Assembly: GCA_029779845.1 (NCBI GenBank)
Contig: JAKOZT010000073.1
Coordinates: 62,001-126,000, forward strand
DNA from: Pseudomonadota bacterium
Lineage (GTDB): Bacteria; Pseudomonadota; Gammaproteobacteria; Burkholderiales; Burkholderiaceae_C
Direction of reading: 5' to 3'
Length of the DNA: 64,000 nucleotides
This document shows, in pieces, positions 1 to 17,614 of this stretch (position 1 is the first letter of the stretch; the number at the start of each line of letters is the position of its first letter). The notes beneath the pieces were generated by a model that worked only from the letters and a program-made list of their open reading frames with translations, did no database searches and was not told the origin of the DNA. Both the position numbers and the translations under genes were made by a program.

Positions 1-2
1 AG

Positions 3-1300
<1,298 letters not shown>

Positions 1301-1304
<4 letters not shown>

Positions 1305-1798
1305 ACATCCGCCTCCGACCGACGATGGCGTCGGATCTCGATTTCGTCATCGCGGTCGAGCAGGACCAGGCCAACCTGCCCTTCATCACGCCCTGGGAGC
1401 GCCCCCAGCACGAAGGCGCGATCCGCTTTCCCGACTTCCGCCACTTCATCGTCGAGCGCGGCGCCGACAACGAGCGCGTCGGCTTCGTGATCCTGCAAGG
1501 CTGCCGCAACCCGCACCGCTCGGTGGAACTCAAGCGCGTGGTGCTGCTGCCCGAAGACCAGGGCCACGGCCTGGGCCGCGAATGCGTGCGGCTGCTGGCG
1601 CAGATGGCGTTCCGCGACCTCGGCGCGCACCGCTTCTGGCTCGACGTGAAGGCGCGCAACGAGCGCGCGCTGGCGCTCTACCGCAGCGAGGGCTTCGTCG
1701 AGGAAGGGCGGCTGCGCGAGAGCGTGCGCACCGCCGAGGGCTACGACTCGCTGATCGTGATGTCGCTGCTCGAAAACGAATTCACGACAAGCCGCTGA
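1301..1798 (+). CDS. GNAT-family N-acetyltransferase
   Basis: This 165-residue single-domain GNAT protein transfers acetyl from acetyl-CoA to an unknown amine; the RimJ/RimL-like lay-out suggests a protein N-terminus or small amine. The acetyl-CoA pyrophosphate loop is QGHGLG (residues 87-92), followed by the typical [15 protein letters not shown] helix. I chose TTG 1301, which overlaps the parE stop, because the fold begins with NIRLRP immediately after it; ATG 1325 would remove the first strand. The 3' end overlaps the convergent fhs gene by 17 bp. Substrate cannot be told. Confidence 0.85.
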
Positions 1799-3452
1799 TG
1801 CGCCCTTGGTCGTCGATGTCGATCAGCTCGGCCGCCGGCGTCTTCGGCAGCCCTGGCATGGTCATCACGTCGCCGCACACCATCACGACGAACTCGGCGC
1901 CGGCGGCCAGCCGCACTTCGCGGATGTCGAGCACGTGGCCGCTGGGCGCGCCGCGCAGCGCGGCGTTGGTGGAAAAGCTCATCTGCGTCTTGGCGATGCA
2001 CACCGGGAAGCGGCCGTAGCCCTCGGCCTGCAGCCGCTCGATGCGCTCGCGCGCGGCCGGTGATGCTGTGACGCCGGCCGCGCCGTAGATGCGCGTGGCG
2101 ATCGCCTCGACCTTCTGCCACAGCGGCAGATCGTCGTCGTAGACGAAGCGGAAGCCGTTCGGCTGCGCGCAGGCCGCCACCACCGCGTGCGCGAGTTCCT
2201 CGGCGCCGGCACCGCCGTGCGCCCAGTGCTTCGCGACGACCGCCTTGGCGCCCAGCGCCTCGACGTGGCGCGTCAGCAAGTCGACCTCGGCGGCGGTGTC
2301 GTGCGAGCGGTGGTTGATCGCCACCACGCAGGGCAGGCCGTAGACCTCCTGCACGTTGCGCAGGTGGCGCTCCAGGTTCGGCAGGCCGCGCTCCAGCGCG
2401 GCCAGGTCTTCGTTCGCCACGTCGGCCACCGCCATGCCGCCGTGGTACTTGAGCGCGCGCACCGTGGCCACCAGCACCGCCGCATCGGGGCGCAGGCCGG
2501 TCTCGCGGCACTTGATGTCGATGAACTTCTCGGCGCCCAGGTCCGCGCCGAAGCCGGCTTCGGTGACGACGTAGTCCGCCAGCTTGAGCGCCGCGCGCGT
2601 CGCGATCGCGCTGTTGCAGCCATGCGCGATGTTGGCGAAGGGCCCGCCGTGCACGAAGGCCGGGTTGTTCTCCAGCGTCTGCACGAGGTTCGGCGAGATC
2701 GCGTCCTTCAGCAAGGCGGCCATCGCGCCCTGCGCCTTCAGCTGCGCGCAGGTGATGGGGCGGCGCTGGCCGTCCTCGCCGACCACGATGCGCGCCAGGC
2801 GCGCCTTCAGGTCGGCCAGGTCGGTGGCCAGGCACAGGATCGCCATGATCTCGGAGGCCACCACGATGTCGAAGCCGCTCTCGCGCGGCGCGCCGTGCGC
2901 CGGCCCGCCCAGGCCGATGATGATGTCGCGCAGCGCGCGGTCGTTCATGTCCATCACCCGCTTCCAGCCGATGCGCCGCACGTCGAAGCCGAGCGCATTG
3001 CCGTGGTGGATGTGGTTGTCGATCATCGCGGCGAGCAGGTTGTGCGCCAGCGCGATCGCGGCGAAGTCGCCGGTGAAGTGCAGGTTGATCTGCTCCATCG
3101 GCACCACCTGCGCATGGCCGCCGCCGGCCGCGCCGCCCTTCATGCCGAACACCGGGCCCAGCGAAGGCTCGCGCAGGCAGACGATGGCGCGCTGGCCGAT
3201 GCGGTTCAGCGCATCGCCCAGGCCCACGGTGGTGGTGGTCTTGCCCTCGCCGGCGGGCGTCGGCGAGATCGCCGTCACCAGCACCAGCTTGGCGCCGGGC
3301 CGATCCGGCAGCGTCGCCAGCCAGGGCTGCGCCACCTTGCCGATGTGGCGGCCGCGCGGGTCCAGCGCTTCCTCGGGAATGCCCAGCGCGTCGCCGATGG
3401 CGGCAATGGGCTTCAGCCGCGCGGCCTGCGCGATCGCTATGTCGGACTGCAT
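1782..3452 (-). CDS. fhs: Formate--tetrahydrofolate ligase
   Basis: This enzyme makes 10-formyl-THF from formate, THF and ATP, feeding purine synthesis and one-carbon metabolism. It has 556 residues, the usual length. The ATP-binding P-loop [14 protein letters not shown] lies at residues 65-78, followed by the family segments [21 protein letters not shown] and [11 protein letters not shown] good Shine-Dalgarno (AGGAGA) precedes the ATG at 3452. It is divergent from parC and convergent with the GNAT gene, with which it overlaps by 17 bp. Confidence 0.97.
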   Translation of the reverse strand: MQSDIAIAQAARLKPIAAIGDALGIPEEALDPRGRHIGKVAQPWLATLPDRPGAKLVLVTAISPTPAGEGKTTTTVGLGDALNRIGQRAIVCLREPSLGPVFGMKGGAAGGGHAQVVPMEQINLHFTGDFAAIALAHNLLAAMIDNHIHHGNALGFDVRRIGWKRVMDMNDRALRDIIIGLGGPAHGAPRESGFDIVVASEIMAILCLATDLADLKARLARIVVGEDGQRRPITCAQLKAQGAMAALLKDAISPNLVQTLENNPAFVHGGPFANIAHGCNSAIATRAALKLADYVVTEAGFGADLGAEKFIDIKCRETGLRPDAAVLVATVRALKYHGGMAVADVANEDLAALERGLPNLERHLRNVQEVYGLPCVVAINHRSHDTAAEVDLLTRHVEALGAKAVVAKHWAHGGAGAEELAHAVVAACAQPNGFRFVYDDDLPLWQKVEAIATRIYGAAGVTASPAARERIERLQAEGYGRFPVCIAKTQMSFSTNAALRGAPSGHVLDIREVRLAAGAEFVVMVCGDVMTMPGLPKTPAAELIDIDDQGRISGLS

Positions 3453-3511
3453 GGGTCTCCTGCTGTTCTTCGCGTGGCGCGCATCGTAACGGGGCGATCC
3501 CGGGTTTGCGC

Positions 3512-3517
3512 GAGAAT
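3512..3517 (+). promoter_or_regulatory. -10-like hexamer of parC
   Basis: GAGAAT ends 11 nt before the parC ATG (3529). No Shine-Dalgarno lies between, so the transcript would start within about 4 nt of the start codon. No good -35 is seen. Part of a recurring pattern in this window. Confidence 0.3.
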
Positions 3518-3528
3518 GCCGCCCGCCT

Positions 3529-5844
<2,316 letters not shown>

Positions 5845-5867
5845 GCGGCGCTATGCTTGCGCTCCGG

Positions 5868-5886
5868 CGCGCCCCTGCGGGGCGCG
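5868..5886. other. Perfect 8-bp GC hairpin between parC and lipoprotein gene
   Basis: CGCGCCCC and GGGGCGCG pair perfectly around a TGC triloop. It lies 24 bp after the parC stop and is not followed by a T run, so it is not a canonical terminator; it could slow polymerase, protect the parC 3' end, or sit in the leader of the next gene (a TATGCT hexamer occurs just before it, near 5852). Confidence 0.45.
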
Positions 5887-5921
5887 ACCGTTCAGAACAA
5901 CCGCCCCGAGGGAGAACCATC

Positions 5922-6617
5922 TTGAAGATTCGCATCGCCGCGGCCGGCCTCGTGCTGCTGGCCGGCCTGGTGTCGGGCTGCGCCACGCCCGTCCAGACCC
6001 CCGTCACGCTCAACGCCGCGGCACTGGCCGCACCGAACGCCCGGGTCGGCGTGGCGATGACGGCTTTGCCCAAGGCCGACACCAGCTTCCCGGGCGCCAG
6101 CTGCCTGCTGTGCCTCGCGACGGCCTCGGTGGCCAATTCGAGCCTGACTGCGCATGCGAACACGCTGCCGCCCGAGGACCTGGCCAGATTGAAGGAGTTG
6201 CTGGCCGAGCAACTGGCCAAGCGCGGGGCGCAGGCCAAGGTCATCGCGGATCCGCTGAAGATCGACGACCTGCCCAATGCGTCGGCGCAGGGTACCAACC
6301 TGGCGCGCAAGGACTTCAGCGCGCTGGGCAAGAAGCACGATGTCGACAAGCTGCTGGTGGTGTCGATCAACCTGCTCGGCTTCGAACGCACCTATTCCGC
6401 CTATGTGCCGACCGGCGACCCCAAGGCGGTGCTGCGCGGTGCCGCCTTCCTGGTGGACCTGAAGACCAACAGCTACGACTGGTACCAGCCCTTGAACGTC
6501 GTGCGCGCGAGCGACGGGCCCTGGGACGAGCCAGCCAAGTTCCCGGGCCTGACCAACGCCTACTTCCAGGCCGTCGAGCTCGGCAAGGACGAAGTTCTCA
6601 AGCCCTTCAAGCCGTGA
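5922..6617 (+). CDS. Putative outer-membrane lipoprotein, unknown function
   Basis: A 231-residue protein with a lipoprotein signal: basic KIRI, hydrophobic stretch, and lipobox LVSG-C20; Ala at +2 predicts outer-membrane sorting. The start is TTG 5922, supported by GAGGGAGA 7 nt upstream and by the complete signal peptide. The mature part has no family I recognise. It ends in DEVLKPFKP, and a near-identical DEVLKPFRP occurs inside the next protein. The stop overlaps the next GTG start (GTGA), so the two are translationally coupled and probably act together at the envelope. Confidence 0.8.
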   Translation: MKIRIAAAGLVLLAGLVSGCATPVQTPVTLNAAALAAPNARVGVAMTALPKADTSFPGASCLLCLATASVANSSLTAHANTLPPEDLARLKELLAEQLAKRGAQAKVIADPLKIDDLPNASAQGTNLARKDFSALGKKHDVDKLLVVSINLLGFERTYSAYVPTGDPKAVLRGAAFLVDLKTNSYDWYQPLNVVRASDGPWDEPAKFPGLTNAYFQAVELGKDEVLKPFKP

Positions 6618-7501
6618 GCGTTCGCCTCCTGCGCGCCGCCGCGGCGGCACTGCTGACCTCGATGCTGGCGACGGTGGCGTTCGCGGCGGATCAGGAAAGC
6701 GGCACGCGAACCTGGGCGCTGAAGGTTCCGAGCGTGGAGCGCGTGGTCTTCCGCGGGGTCGTGAGCCACGACGCGGCCGGCATGGGCACCGGCTCGATGC
6801 TCTACCCGGCGCCCAACGCCGCGGGGCTGCTGGTCGCCATCCTCACCCACGGCCTGCTCAACGAAGGCGCCAAGCAATCGCAGAAGGACAAGCTCCAGTC
6901 CGAGGCCGACGAGGTGCTCAAGCCCTTTCGTCCGGTGCTGGACGGATTCACGCATGCCCAGCTGATCCGCTCGGCGTTGCCCAGGCAGCGCACGAACGAC
7001 GCGCGCCGCGCGCTCGCCGCCGACGAAAGCCCGGCGCTGGACTGGACCGTCGAGATCGCCCCGGTGTTCTCGATGACACGCGACCAGCGCGCCGTGGTGC
7101 TCGACAACGCGGTGCGCATCTACGCGCCGGCAACGTCCGATGCGGCTTATGCGCAGACCATCCGCGTTGTGTCGCGCCCGGTGGCCGCGGGCGACGCGGC
7201 GCTGCCCGAGTCGCTCGAATCGCACTGGAACGCTGACGACGGACGCCGCCTGCTGGATCTCAGCGCGGCGCTGCTGGCCGAGTCGCTCGACGTGGCGATG
7301 GCCGGCGCACAGCGTCCCGCCCCGCCGCCGGATGCTGTGCAGCGCACCTTCCGCTACGTGGAGGGTGGCGCGGAGAAGATGGAGCGCGGCTCGCTGGTCG
7401 AAGCCGGGTGCGGACGCTTGCTGCTGCGCACCTTGCGCGGCTGGCTGATGTCGGTGCCGGCGGCCACCGAGGGCGATCCGCCCGGCTGCACGCCGCGCTG
7501 A
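6614..7501 (+). CDS. Exported protein of unknown function, paired with upstream lipoprotein
   Basis: A 295-residue protein starting at GTG 6614 inside the stop of the lipoprotein gene. Residues 1-24 form a Sec signal peptide (SVRLLRAAAAALL ... VAFA-AD). The mature protein has no domain I recognise. The segment DEVLKPFRP near residue 100 echoes the C-terminus of the upstream lipoprotein. The C-terminal part has two cysteines, near residues 261 and 292, that could form a disulfide; dsbB is the convergent neighbour 2 bp away, though that may be coincidence. Likely periplasmic or envelope-associated. Confidence 0.75.
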   Translation: MSVRLLRAAAAALLTSMLATVAFAADQESGTRTWALKVPSVERVVFRGVVSHDAAGMGTGSMLYPAPNAAGLLVAILTHGLLNEGAKQSQKDKLQSEADEVLKPFRPVLDGFTHAQLIRSALPRQRTNDARRALAADESPALDWTVEIAPVFSMTRDQRAVVLDNAVRIYAPATSDAAYAQTIRVVSRPVAAGDAALPESLESHWNADDGRRLLDLSAALLAESLDVAMAGAQRPAPPPDAVQRTFRYVEGGAEKMERGSLVEAGCGRLLLRTLRGWLMSVPAATEGDPPGCTPR

Positions 7502-7503
7502 AA

Positions 7504-7974
7504 TCAGGCCTTGCGGCCGCGCAGCGCGAGCAGCGTCATCACGATCACCGCCGCGAACAGCGCCAGGCTCCAGAACTCGTAGGGCACGCCGGCGAGGTTC
7601 GCCGCCGCGTCGGCGCAGCTCGCGCGCACCTCGAACACCGCAGGCAGCGCGCGGTCCAGCCCGATGCCGCTGACGATCTTGTCGGCCAGCGTCAGGTTGC
7701 ACGAGGTCGACTTGGCGGCGACGAAGTGCTGGTGCAACGCTGCCGCGATGCCCGATGCGGCGGTCAGCGCGCCCAGCCCCGCGAAGAGCACGCGCCCGGG
7801 CAGGAAGGCGGCGGCCAGCGCGAGGATCGCGATCAGCACGAACTGCACGCGCTGCAGGATGCACCAGGGGCAGGGCTGCATGTCGAGCTGGTACTGCGTG
7901 AACAGCGCGGCCAGCACCGCCGCGATGGAGAGCGCGGCGATCGCCAGCAGCCAGCCGCGCGGCGCGAGCTTCAT
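7504..7974 (-). CDS. dsbB: Disulfide bond formation protein B
   Basis: This inner-membrane protein re-oxidises DsbA and passes electrons to quinone. At 156 residues with four transmembrane helices it fits the family. The first redox pair is C35-PW-C38, the second periplasmic pair C92 and C120, both intact. The ATG at 7974 follows the ridA-like stop by 8 bp; a GTG at 7986 overlapping that stop (GTGA) would add four residues and is a possible start. It is co-directional with the RidA-like gene, so probably co-transcribed. Confidence 0.93.
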   Translation of the reverse strand: MKLAPRGWLLAIAALSIAAVLAALFTQYQLDMQPCPWCILQRVQFVLIAILALAAAFLPGRVLFAGLGALTAASGIAAALHQHFVAAKSTSCNLTLADKIVSGIGLDRALPAVFEVRASCADAAANLAGVPYEFWSLALFAAVIVMTLLALRGRKA

Positions 7975-7982
7975 CGACGCGC

Positions 7983-8441
7983 TCACGCCACTTGCGCGAT
8001 CAGCTCGATCTCGACGCAGGCGCCCAGCGGGATCTGCGCCACGCCGAAGGCGCTGCGCGCATGCGCGCCCTTTTCGCCGAACACCGCGCCGAGCAGTTCG
8101 GAGCAGCCGTTGGTGACGAGGTGCTGTTCGGTGAAGGCCGGCGTGCTGTTGACCAGGCTCATCACCTTGACGATGCGCTCGACCTGGTTCAAGTCGCCGA
8201 TCGCGGCGTGCAGCGTGCCGAGCAGGTCGATCGCCACCGCGCGCGCGGCCTGCGCTCCGGTGGCGGTGTCGATCTCGCGGCCGAGCTGGCCGACCCAGGG
8301 CTTGCCGTCGCGGCGGGCGATGTGGCCGGAGAGGAAGATCAGCTTGCCGCTGCGCACGAAGGGCACGTAGGCGGCGGCCGGCACCGCCAGCGGCGGCAGC
8401 GTGATGCCCAGCTCGGCGAGGCGGTCGTAGACGTTGGACAT
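7983..8441 (-). CDS. RidA/YjgF-family protein
   Basis: RidA-family proteins are small trimeric proteins, the best-known of which deaminate reactive enamine/imine intermediates from PLP enzymes. This one has 152 residues with an N-terminal extension (YDRLAELGITLPP) before the core (SGKLIFLSGHIA), which places it in an atypical YjgF subgroup; the core ends in ACVEIELIAQVA. The active-site arginine of canonical RidA is not clearly conserved, so imine deaminase activity should not be assumed. It is divergent from comEC and upstream of dsbB. Confidence 0.85.
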   Translation of the reverse strand: MSNVYDRLAELGITLPPLAVPAAAYVPFVRSGKLIFLSGHIARRDGKPWVGQLGREIDTATGAQAARAVAIDLLGTLHAAIGDLNQVERIVKVMSLVNSTPAFTEQHLVTNGCSELLGAVFGEKGAHARSAFGVAQIPLGACVEIELIAQVA

Positions 8442-8480
8442 GGGCGGAATCCTCGGGGGCTCGAAGCGGGGCGCAAATCC

Positions 8481-8486
8481 TACACT
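8481..8486 (+). promoter_or_regulatory. -10-like hexamer of comEC
   Basis: TACACT ends 6 nt before ATG 8493. This would give a leaderless transcript beginning at or next to that ATG. No clear -35. Confidence 0.3.
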
Positions 8487-8492
8487 GCGCCG

Positions 8493-10892
8493 ATGGGAGG
8501 AACACCGTTGCGCTGGTTCGCGGCGCTGCTCGCATGGCCGCTCGGCGCGGCCCTGCAGTTGCAGCAGCGCGCGCTGGGCGGCACGGCGCTCTACGCGGCG
8601 CTCGCCGCGCTCGGCGTGCTGCTCGCGCTGGCGGGCTGGCGCTGGCGGCGGCTCGGCCTGCTGGCGGTGCTGGGCCTCGCGCTGGCCGGCTTCGGCAGCA
8701 CCGGCTGGCGCGCCGCGCAGCGGCTGGCCGAGCACCTGCCGGCGGAACTCGAAGGGCGCGACCTGCAGCTCACCGGCATCGTCGCCAGCCTGCCGCAGGC
8801 CGGGCCGAACGGGCTGCGCTTTCGCTTCGAGGTCGAGCGCGCGACGCTCGACGGCGCCGAGGTCACGCTGCCGCGCCTGATCTCGCTCGGCTGGTACGTC
8901 AATGCGCACGAGGATGCCGCGCTCTCCCAACCGCAGCGCGAATTGCGCGCCGGCCAGCGCTGGGCCTTCGACGTGCGCCTGCGCCGCCCGCATGGCTCGC
9001 TGAACCCGCACGGCTTCGACTACGAACTGATGCTGTTCGAGCAGGGCGTGCGCGCCACCGGCTATGTGCGCGCCGCGCCCTCGCAGCCGATCGAAGAGGG
9101 CGCCGGCTATCCGGTCGAGCGGCTGCGCCAGCGAGTGCGCGATGCGATCTTCGCGCGCGTGGCCGATGCGCGCGCGGCCGGCGTGCTGGCGGCGCTGGCG
9201 GTGGGCGACCAGGGAGCGATCGAGCGCGAGGACTGGGAGCTGTTCCGCACGACGGGCCTGAGTCATCTGATGGCCATCAGCGGCATGCACATCACGATGC
9301 TGGCGTGGCTCGCCGCCGCGGCCATCGCCGCGCTCTGGCGGCGCAGCCCGCGCGCCATGCTCTTCGTGCCCGCGCCGCAGGCGGCGCGCTGGGGCGGGTT
9401 GCTGGTGGCCGCCGCCTACGCACTGTTCGCCGGCTGGGCGGTGCCGGCGCAGCGCACGGTGTGGATGCTGGCCACGGTGGTGCTGCTGCGCAGCGCCGGC
9501 CTGCGCTGGCCCTGGCCGCTGGTGCTGGCGCTCGCCGCGCTGGTGGTGACGCTGGCCGATCCGTGGGCGCTGCTGCAGGCGGGTTTCTGGCTCTCGTTCG
9601 CGGCGGTGGCGCTGCTGATGGCTTCCGAGCCGGGCGAGGCGGCATACGCAGGCACGCTGCGCGAGCGCTTCATCGCCACGCTGCGCGGCGGCCTGCGCAC
9701 CCAGCTGATCGCCACGCTCGGCCTCGCGCCGCTGACGCTGCTGTTCTTCCAGCAGGTCTCGCTGGTCGGCTTCTTCGCCAACCTGGTGGCGATTCCGCTG
9801 ATCACGCTGCTGGTGACGCCGCTCGCCTTGCTGGGTGGCTTCGTGCCGCCGCTGTGGTCGCTGGCGGCCTGGCTGCTGCAGCCGCTGACGCTGTGGCTGC
9901 AATGGCTCGCGGGTTTCCCGGCGGCGCTGTGGTTCGTGCCGGCGGCGCCGGCCTGGGCCTCGGCCGCCGCGCTGCTGGGCGGCGCGCTGGCGGTGCTGCC
10001 GCTGCCGTGGCGGGTGCGGGCGCTCGCCGTGCCGCTGGCCCTGCCGCTGCTGCTCACGCCACCCGGGCGTCCGCCGCCCGGCCACTACGAGCTGCTGGCG
10101 GCCGACGTCGGCCAGGGCACGGCCGTGCTGGTGCGCACGCGAGCCCACCTGCTGGTCTACGACGCCGGCCCGCAGTACTCGCGCGACAGCGATGCCGGAG
10201 CGCGCGTGCTGTTGCCGCTGCTGCGCGCGCGCGGCGAGCGGGAGGTACACCGGCTGGTGCTGAGCCACCGCGACACCGACCATGTCGGCGGCGCGCGGGC
10301 GCTGCTGGCGGCGCTGCCGGTGCGTGCCACCTCGAGTTCGCTGCCGCCCGACCACCCCTTGCTCGCGCTCGCGCCGCAGCACGAACCCTGCGCCGCCGGC
10401 CAGACCTGGGTGTGGGACGGCGTGCGCTTCGAGTTCCTGCATCCGCGCGAGGGCGAGGCCGACCCGGCGGCGCGGCCGAACACGGTGTCGTGCGTGCTGC
10501 GCGTCGCGGCGATGGACGCGCCCGCCGCGCTGCTCGCCGGCGACATCGAGCGCGAGCAGGAACTGCGGCTGGCCGGCCGCCACGGCGAGGCGCTGCACGC
10601 CGACGTGCTGCTCGTGCCGCACCACGGCAGCCGCACGTCGTCGACGCCGCTGTTCCTCGATGCGGTGAAGCCGCGGATCGCGGTGGTGCAGGCCGGCTAC
10701 CGCAACCGCTTCGGCCACCCGGCAGCCGAGGTGGTCGAGCGCTACCGCGCGCTCGGCGGCACGCTGGTCGCGAGCCCGGCCTGCGGCGCCTGGACGTGGC
10801 GCTCGGACGAAGGCGGCGCGGGCCGCTGCCAGCGTGACAGCGCCCGCCGCTACTGGCATCTTTCGCTCGTGCAGGCGGCTTCCGGCGAGTGA
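8493..10892 (+). CDS. comEC: DNA uptake channel protein ComEC/Rec2
   Basis: ComEC forms the inner-membrane channel for single-stranded DNA in natural transformation. The 799-residue protein has N-terminal membrane helices, an OB-like DUF4131 region, the Competence-domain motif LMAISGMHITML (about residues 257-270) with many helices, and a C-terminal metallo-beta-lactamase domain with HRDTDHVGG (about 590), VPHHGS (about 708) and FGHP, keeping the metal ligands. ATG 8493 has a -10-like hexamer but no Shine-Dalgarno; TTG 8508, in the same frame, has GGGAGGA 6 nt upstream and is a rival start. Confidence 0.94.
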   Translation: MGGTPLRWFAALLAWPLGAALQLQQRALGGTALYAALAALGVLLALAGWRWRRLGLLAVLGLALAGFGSTGWRAAQRLAEHLPAELEGRDLQLTGIVASLPQAGPNGLRFRFEVERATLDGAEVTLPRLISLGWYVNAHEDAALSQPQRELRAGQRWAFDVRLRRPHGSLNPHGFDYELMLFEQGVRATGYVRAAPSQPIEEGAGYPVERLRQRVRDAIFARVADARAAGVLAALAVGDQGAIEREDWELFRTTGLSHLMAISGMHITMLAWLAAAAIAALWRRSPRAMLFVPAPQAARWGGLLVAAAYALFAGWAVPAQRTVWMLATVVLLRSAGLRWPWPLVLALAALVVTLADPWALLQAGFWLSFAAVALLMASEPGEAAYAGTLRERFIATLRGGLRTQLIATLGLAPLTLLFFQQVSLVGFFANLVAIPLITLLVTPLALLGGFVPPLWSLAAWLLQPLTLWLQWLAGFPAALWFVPAAPAWASAAALLGGALAVLPLPWRVRALAVPLALPLLLTPPGRPPPGHYELLAADVGQGTAVLVRTRAHLLVYDAGPQYSRDSDAGARVLLPLLRARGEREVHRLVLSHRDTDHVGGARALLAALPVRATSSSLPPDHPLLALAPQHEPCAAGQTWVWDGVRFEFLHPREGEADPAARPNTVSCVLRVAAMDAPAALLAGDIEREQELRLAGRHGEALHADVLLVPHHGSRTSSTPLFLDAVKPRIAVVQAGYRNRFGHPAAEVVERYRALGGTLVASPACGAWTWRSDEGGAGRCQRDSARRYWHLSLVQAASGE

Positions 10893-10905
10893 ATGGCCTG
10901 CTTTT

Positions 10906-10914
10906 TGCTACCCT
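10906..10914 (+). promoter_or_regulatory. Extended -10 promoter of the ATP-grasp/transglutaminase operon
   Basis: TGCTACCCT is an extended -10 element (TGn plus TACCCT) 22 nt before the ATG at 10937; a GAGGAGA ribosome site at 10922-10928 follows. It lies just past the comEC stop, giving the operon its own start. No convincing -35. Confidence 0.35.
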
Positions 10915-10936
10915 GCCCGGCGAGGAGACGTTCCCG

Positions 10937-12373
<1,437 letters not shown>

Positions 12374-12384
12374 AGGAGAAAACC

Positions 12385-13371
12385 ATGCTGTCCCGCACCG
12401 CCGATCACCTCTTCTGGATGTCGCGCTACATGGAGCGCGCCGAGAACACCGCGCGCATGCTCGACGTCAACTACCAGACCTCGCTGCTGCCGCAATCCGC
12501 CGACGCCGCCGAGAAGGGCTGGAAGGGGCTGCTCGGCATCTCCGAGCTCTCCGGCGACTTCGCCACGCGCTACGACGGCGCCGTCAGCGCGCGCAACGTC
12601 ATGCAGTACATGGTGGCCGACGCGCAGAACCCGTCGAGCATCCGCTCCTGCCTGATGGCGGCGCGCGAGAACGCGCGCGCGGTGCGCGGCACGCTGACCA
12701 CCGAGGTGTGGGAGACGCAGAACCAGACCTGGCTGGAGTTCCAGCGCCTGATCGCGACCAGCGACTTCCAGAAGGACCCGAGCACGCTGTTCGAGTGGGT
12801 GAAGTTCCGCTCGCACCTGTCGCGCGGCGTGACCGTCGGCACGATGCTGCAGGACGAGGCCTTCCACTTCCTGCGCATCGGCAGCTTCCTCGAGCGCGCC
12901 GACAACACCGCGCGGCTGCTCGACGTGAAGTTCCACGCCGCCGATCTCGAGTTCTTCGGTTCGGCGCAAAGCCAGGCCGGGCAGAGCCAGGGGCCGGCCA
13001 AGGACGTGGAGTACGACTTCTATCACTGGTCGGCGATCCTGCGCTCGGTCTCCGGCTTCGAGGTCTACCGCAAGGCCTACCGCAACGTGATCCTGCCGGA
13101 GAAGGTGGCCGAGCTCCTGATCCTGCGCCCCGACATGCCGCGCTCGCTGGCCGCCTGCATGCAGGAGGTGGTGGGCAACCTGCGCATGGTGGCCAACGAG
13201 CAGAGCGGCGAGACGCTGCGCCAGGCCGGCCGGCTGCGCGCCGACCTGCAGTACGGCCGCATCGACGAGATCCTCGCCACCGGGCTGCACGCCTTCCTGA
13301 CGCAGTTCCTCGACCGCGTCAACACCATCGGCGTCGGCATCAGCCGCGACTTCCTGGTCCCCGTTCAATAG
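12385..13371 (+). CDS. Alpha-E domain protein (DUF403/COG2307)
   Basis: A 328-residue all-helical alpha-E protein, the obligate genomic partner of circularly permuted ATP-grasp proteins; its biochemical role is unknown. The signature LFWMSRYMERAENTARML is at residues 9-26, and a second similar helix (GSFLERADNTARLLD) follows in the middle, suggesting an internal repeat. AAGGAGAA precedes ATG 12385 at good spacing. The same domain recurs fused to an ATP-grasp domain in the gene at 17615. Confidence 0.9.
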   Translation: MLSRTADHLFWMSRYMERAENTARMLDVNYQTSLLPQSADAAEKGWKGLLGISELSGDFATRYDGAVSARNVMQYMVADAQNPSSIRSCLMAARENARAVRGTLTTEVWETQNQTWLEFQRLIATSDFQKDPSTLFEWVKFRSHLSRGVTVGTMLQDEAFHFLRIGSFLERADNTARLLDVKFHAADLEFFGSAQSQAGQSQGPAKDVEYDFYHWSAILRSVSGFEVYRKAYRNVILPEKVAELLILRPDMPRSLAACMQEVVGNLRMVANEQSGETLRQAGRLRADLQYGRIDEILATGLHAFLTQFLDRVNTIGVGISRDFLVPVQ

Positions 13372-13386
13372 CGGACGCGCTGAGCG

Positions 13387-14205
13387 ATGAAACTCAGCAT
13401 CCGCCACGAGACGCACTACGAGTACAGCGCGCCGCTGCAGTACGCGCTGCAGCAGCTGTGCCTGACGCCGCAGGCCAACGCGCACCAGGAGGTGCAGAGC
13501 TGGCACGTCAACGCGCCGGGGCGGCTGTACGCGCAGCGCGACGGCTGGGGCAACCTCGCGCACAGCTGGAGCATGGCGCGCGCCAGGGGCGCGCGGCACG
13601 TCTACCGCGGCAGTGTCACCGCGCACGGCATCGTGCAGACCGCGCCGGCGCCGCTGCTGGTCGACGACCTGGCCGCGCCGCACCCGGCGCTGTACCTGCG
13701 CGCCACGGCGCTGACCGCCACCGACGCGGCACTCGCCGAGCTGGGCCGCGCGCACCTGGGCGGGCGCGGCGTCGGCGAAGCGGCGCTGCTCGCGCTGGCC
13801 GCGGCGGTGGCCGCGCGCATCGCCTGGCGCGGCGGCGCCACGCACGTGGGCACCACGGCGGCCGAGGCGCTCGCGCTCGGCGCCGGCGTCTGCCAGGACC
13901 AGGCGCACGTCTTCATCGCCGCCTGCCGCGCTGCCGGCGTGCCGGCGCGCTACGTCAGCGGCTATTTCCACTCGCCGCAGGCGCAGCAGCTGGCCAGCCA
14001 CGCCTGGGCCGACGTCTGCGTCGACGTCGATGCGCGCCGCTGGCTGAGCATCGACATCACCCACCGCTGCACGATGGACGAGCGCCACGTGCGCCTGGCC
14101 GTCGGCCCCGACTACGCCGCCTGCGCGCCGGTGCGCGGCGTGCGCGAGGGCGGCGGCGACGAAACCTTGCGCGTGCGCGTGCTGATATCCCCCCCGGAGC
14201 CCTGA
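13387..14205 (+). CDS. Transglutaminase-like cysteine protease-fold protein
   Basis: A 272-residue transglutaminase-family protein with the N-terminal beta domain found before bacterial transglutaminase cores (IRHETHYEYSAPLQYALQQL). The catalytic triad is complete: C169 (GVCQDQAH), H205 (SHAWADV), D223 (SIDITH). Such proteins in this context are predicted to act as peptidases or amide-exchange enzymes on the product of the ATP-grasp ligase. No signal peptide is seen, so it should be cytoplasmic. The stop is directly followed by the ATG of the next gene. Confidence 0.9.
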   Translation: MKLSIRHETHYEYSAPLQYALQQLCLTPQANAHQEVQSWHVNAPGRLYAQRDGWGNLAHSWSMARARGARHVYRGSVTAHGIVQTAPAPLLVDDLAAPHPALYLRATALTATDAALAELGRAHLGGRGVGEAALLALAAAVAARIAWRGGATHVGTTAAEALALGAGVCQDQAHVFIAACRAAGVPARYVSGYFHSPQAQQLASHAWADVCVDVDARRWLSIDITHRCTMDERHVRLAVGPDYAACAPVRGVREGGGDETLRVRVLISPPEP

Positions 14206-17610
<3,405 letters not shown>

Positions 17611-17614
17611 GAGG

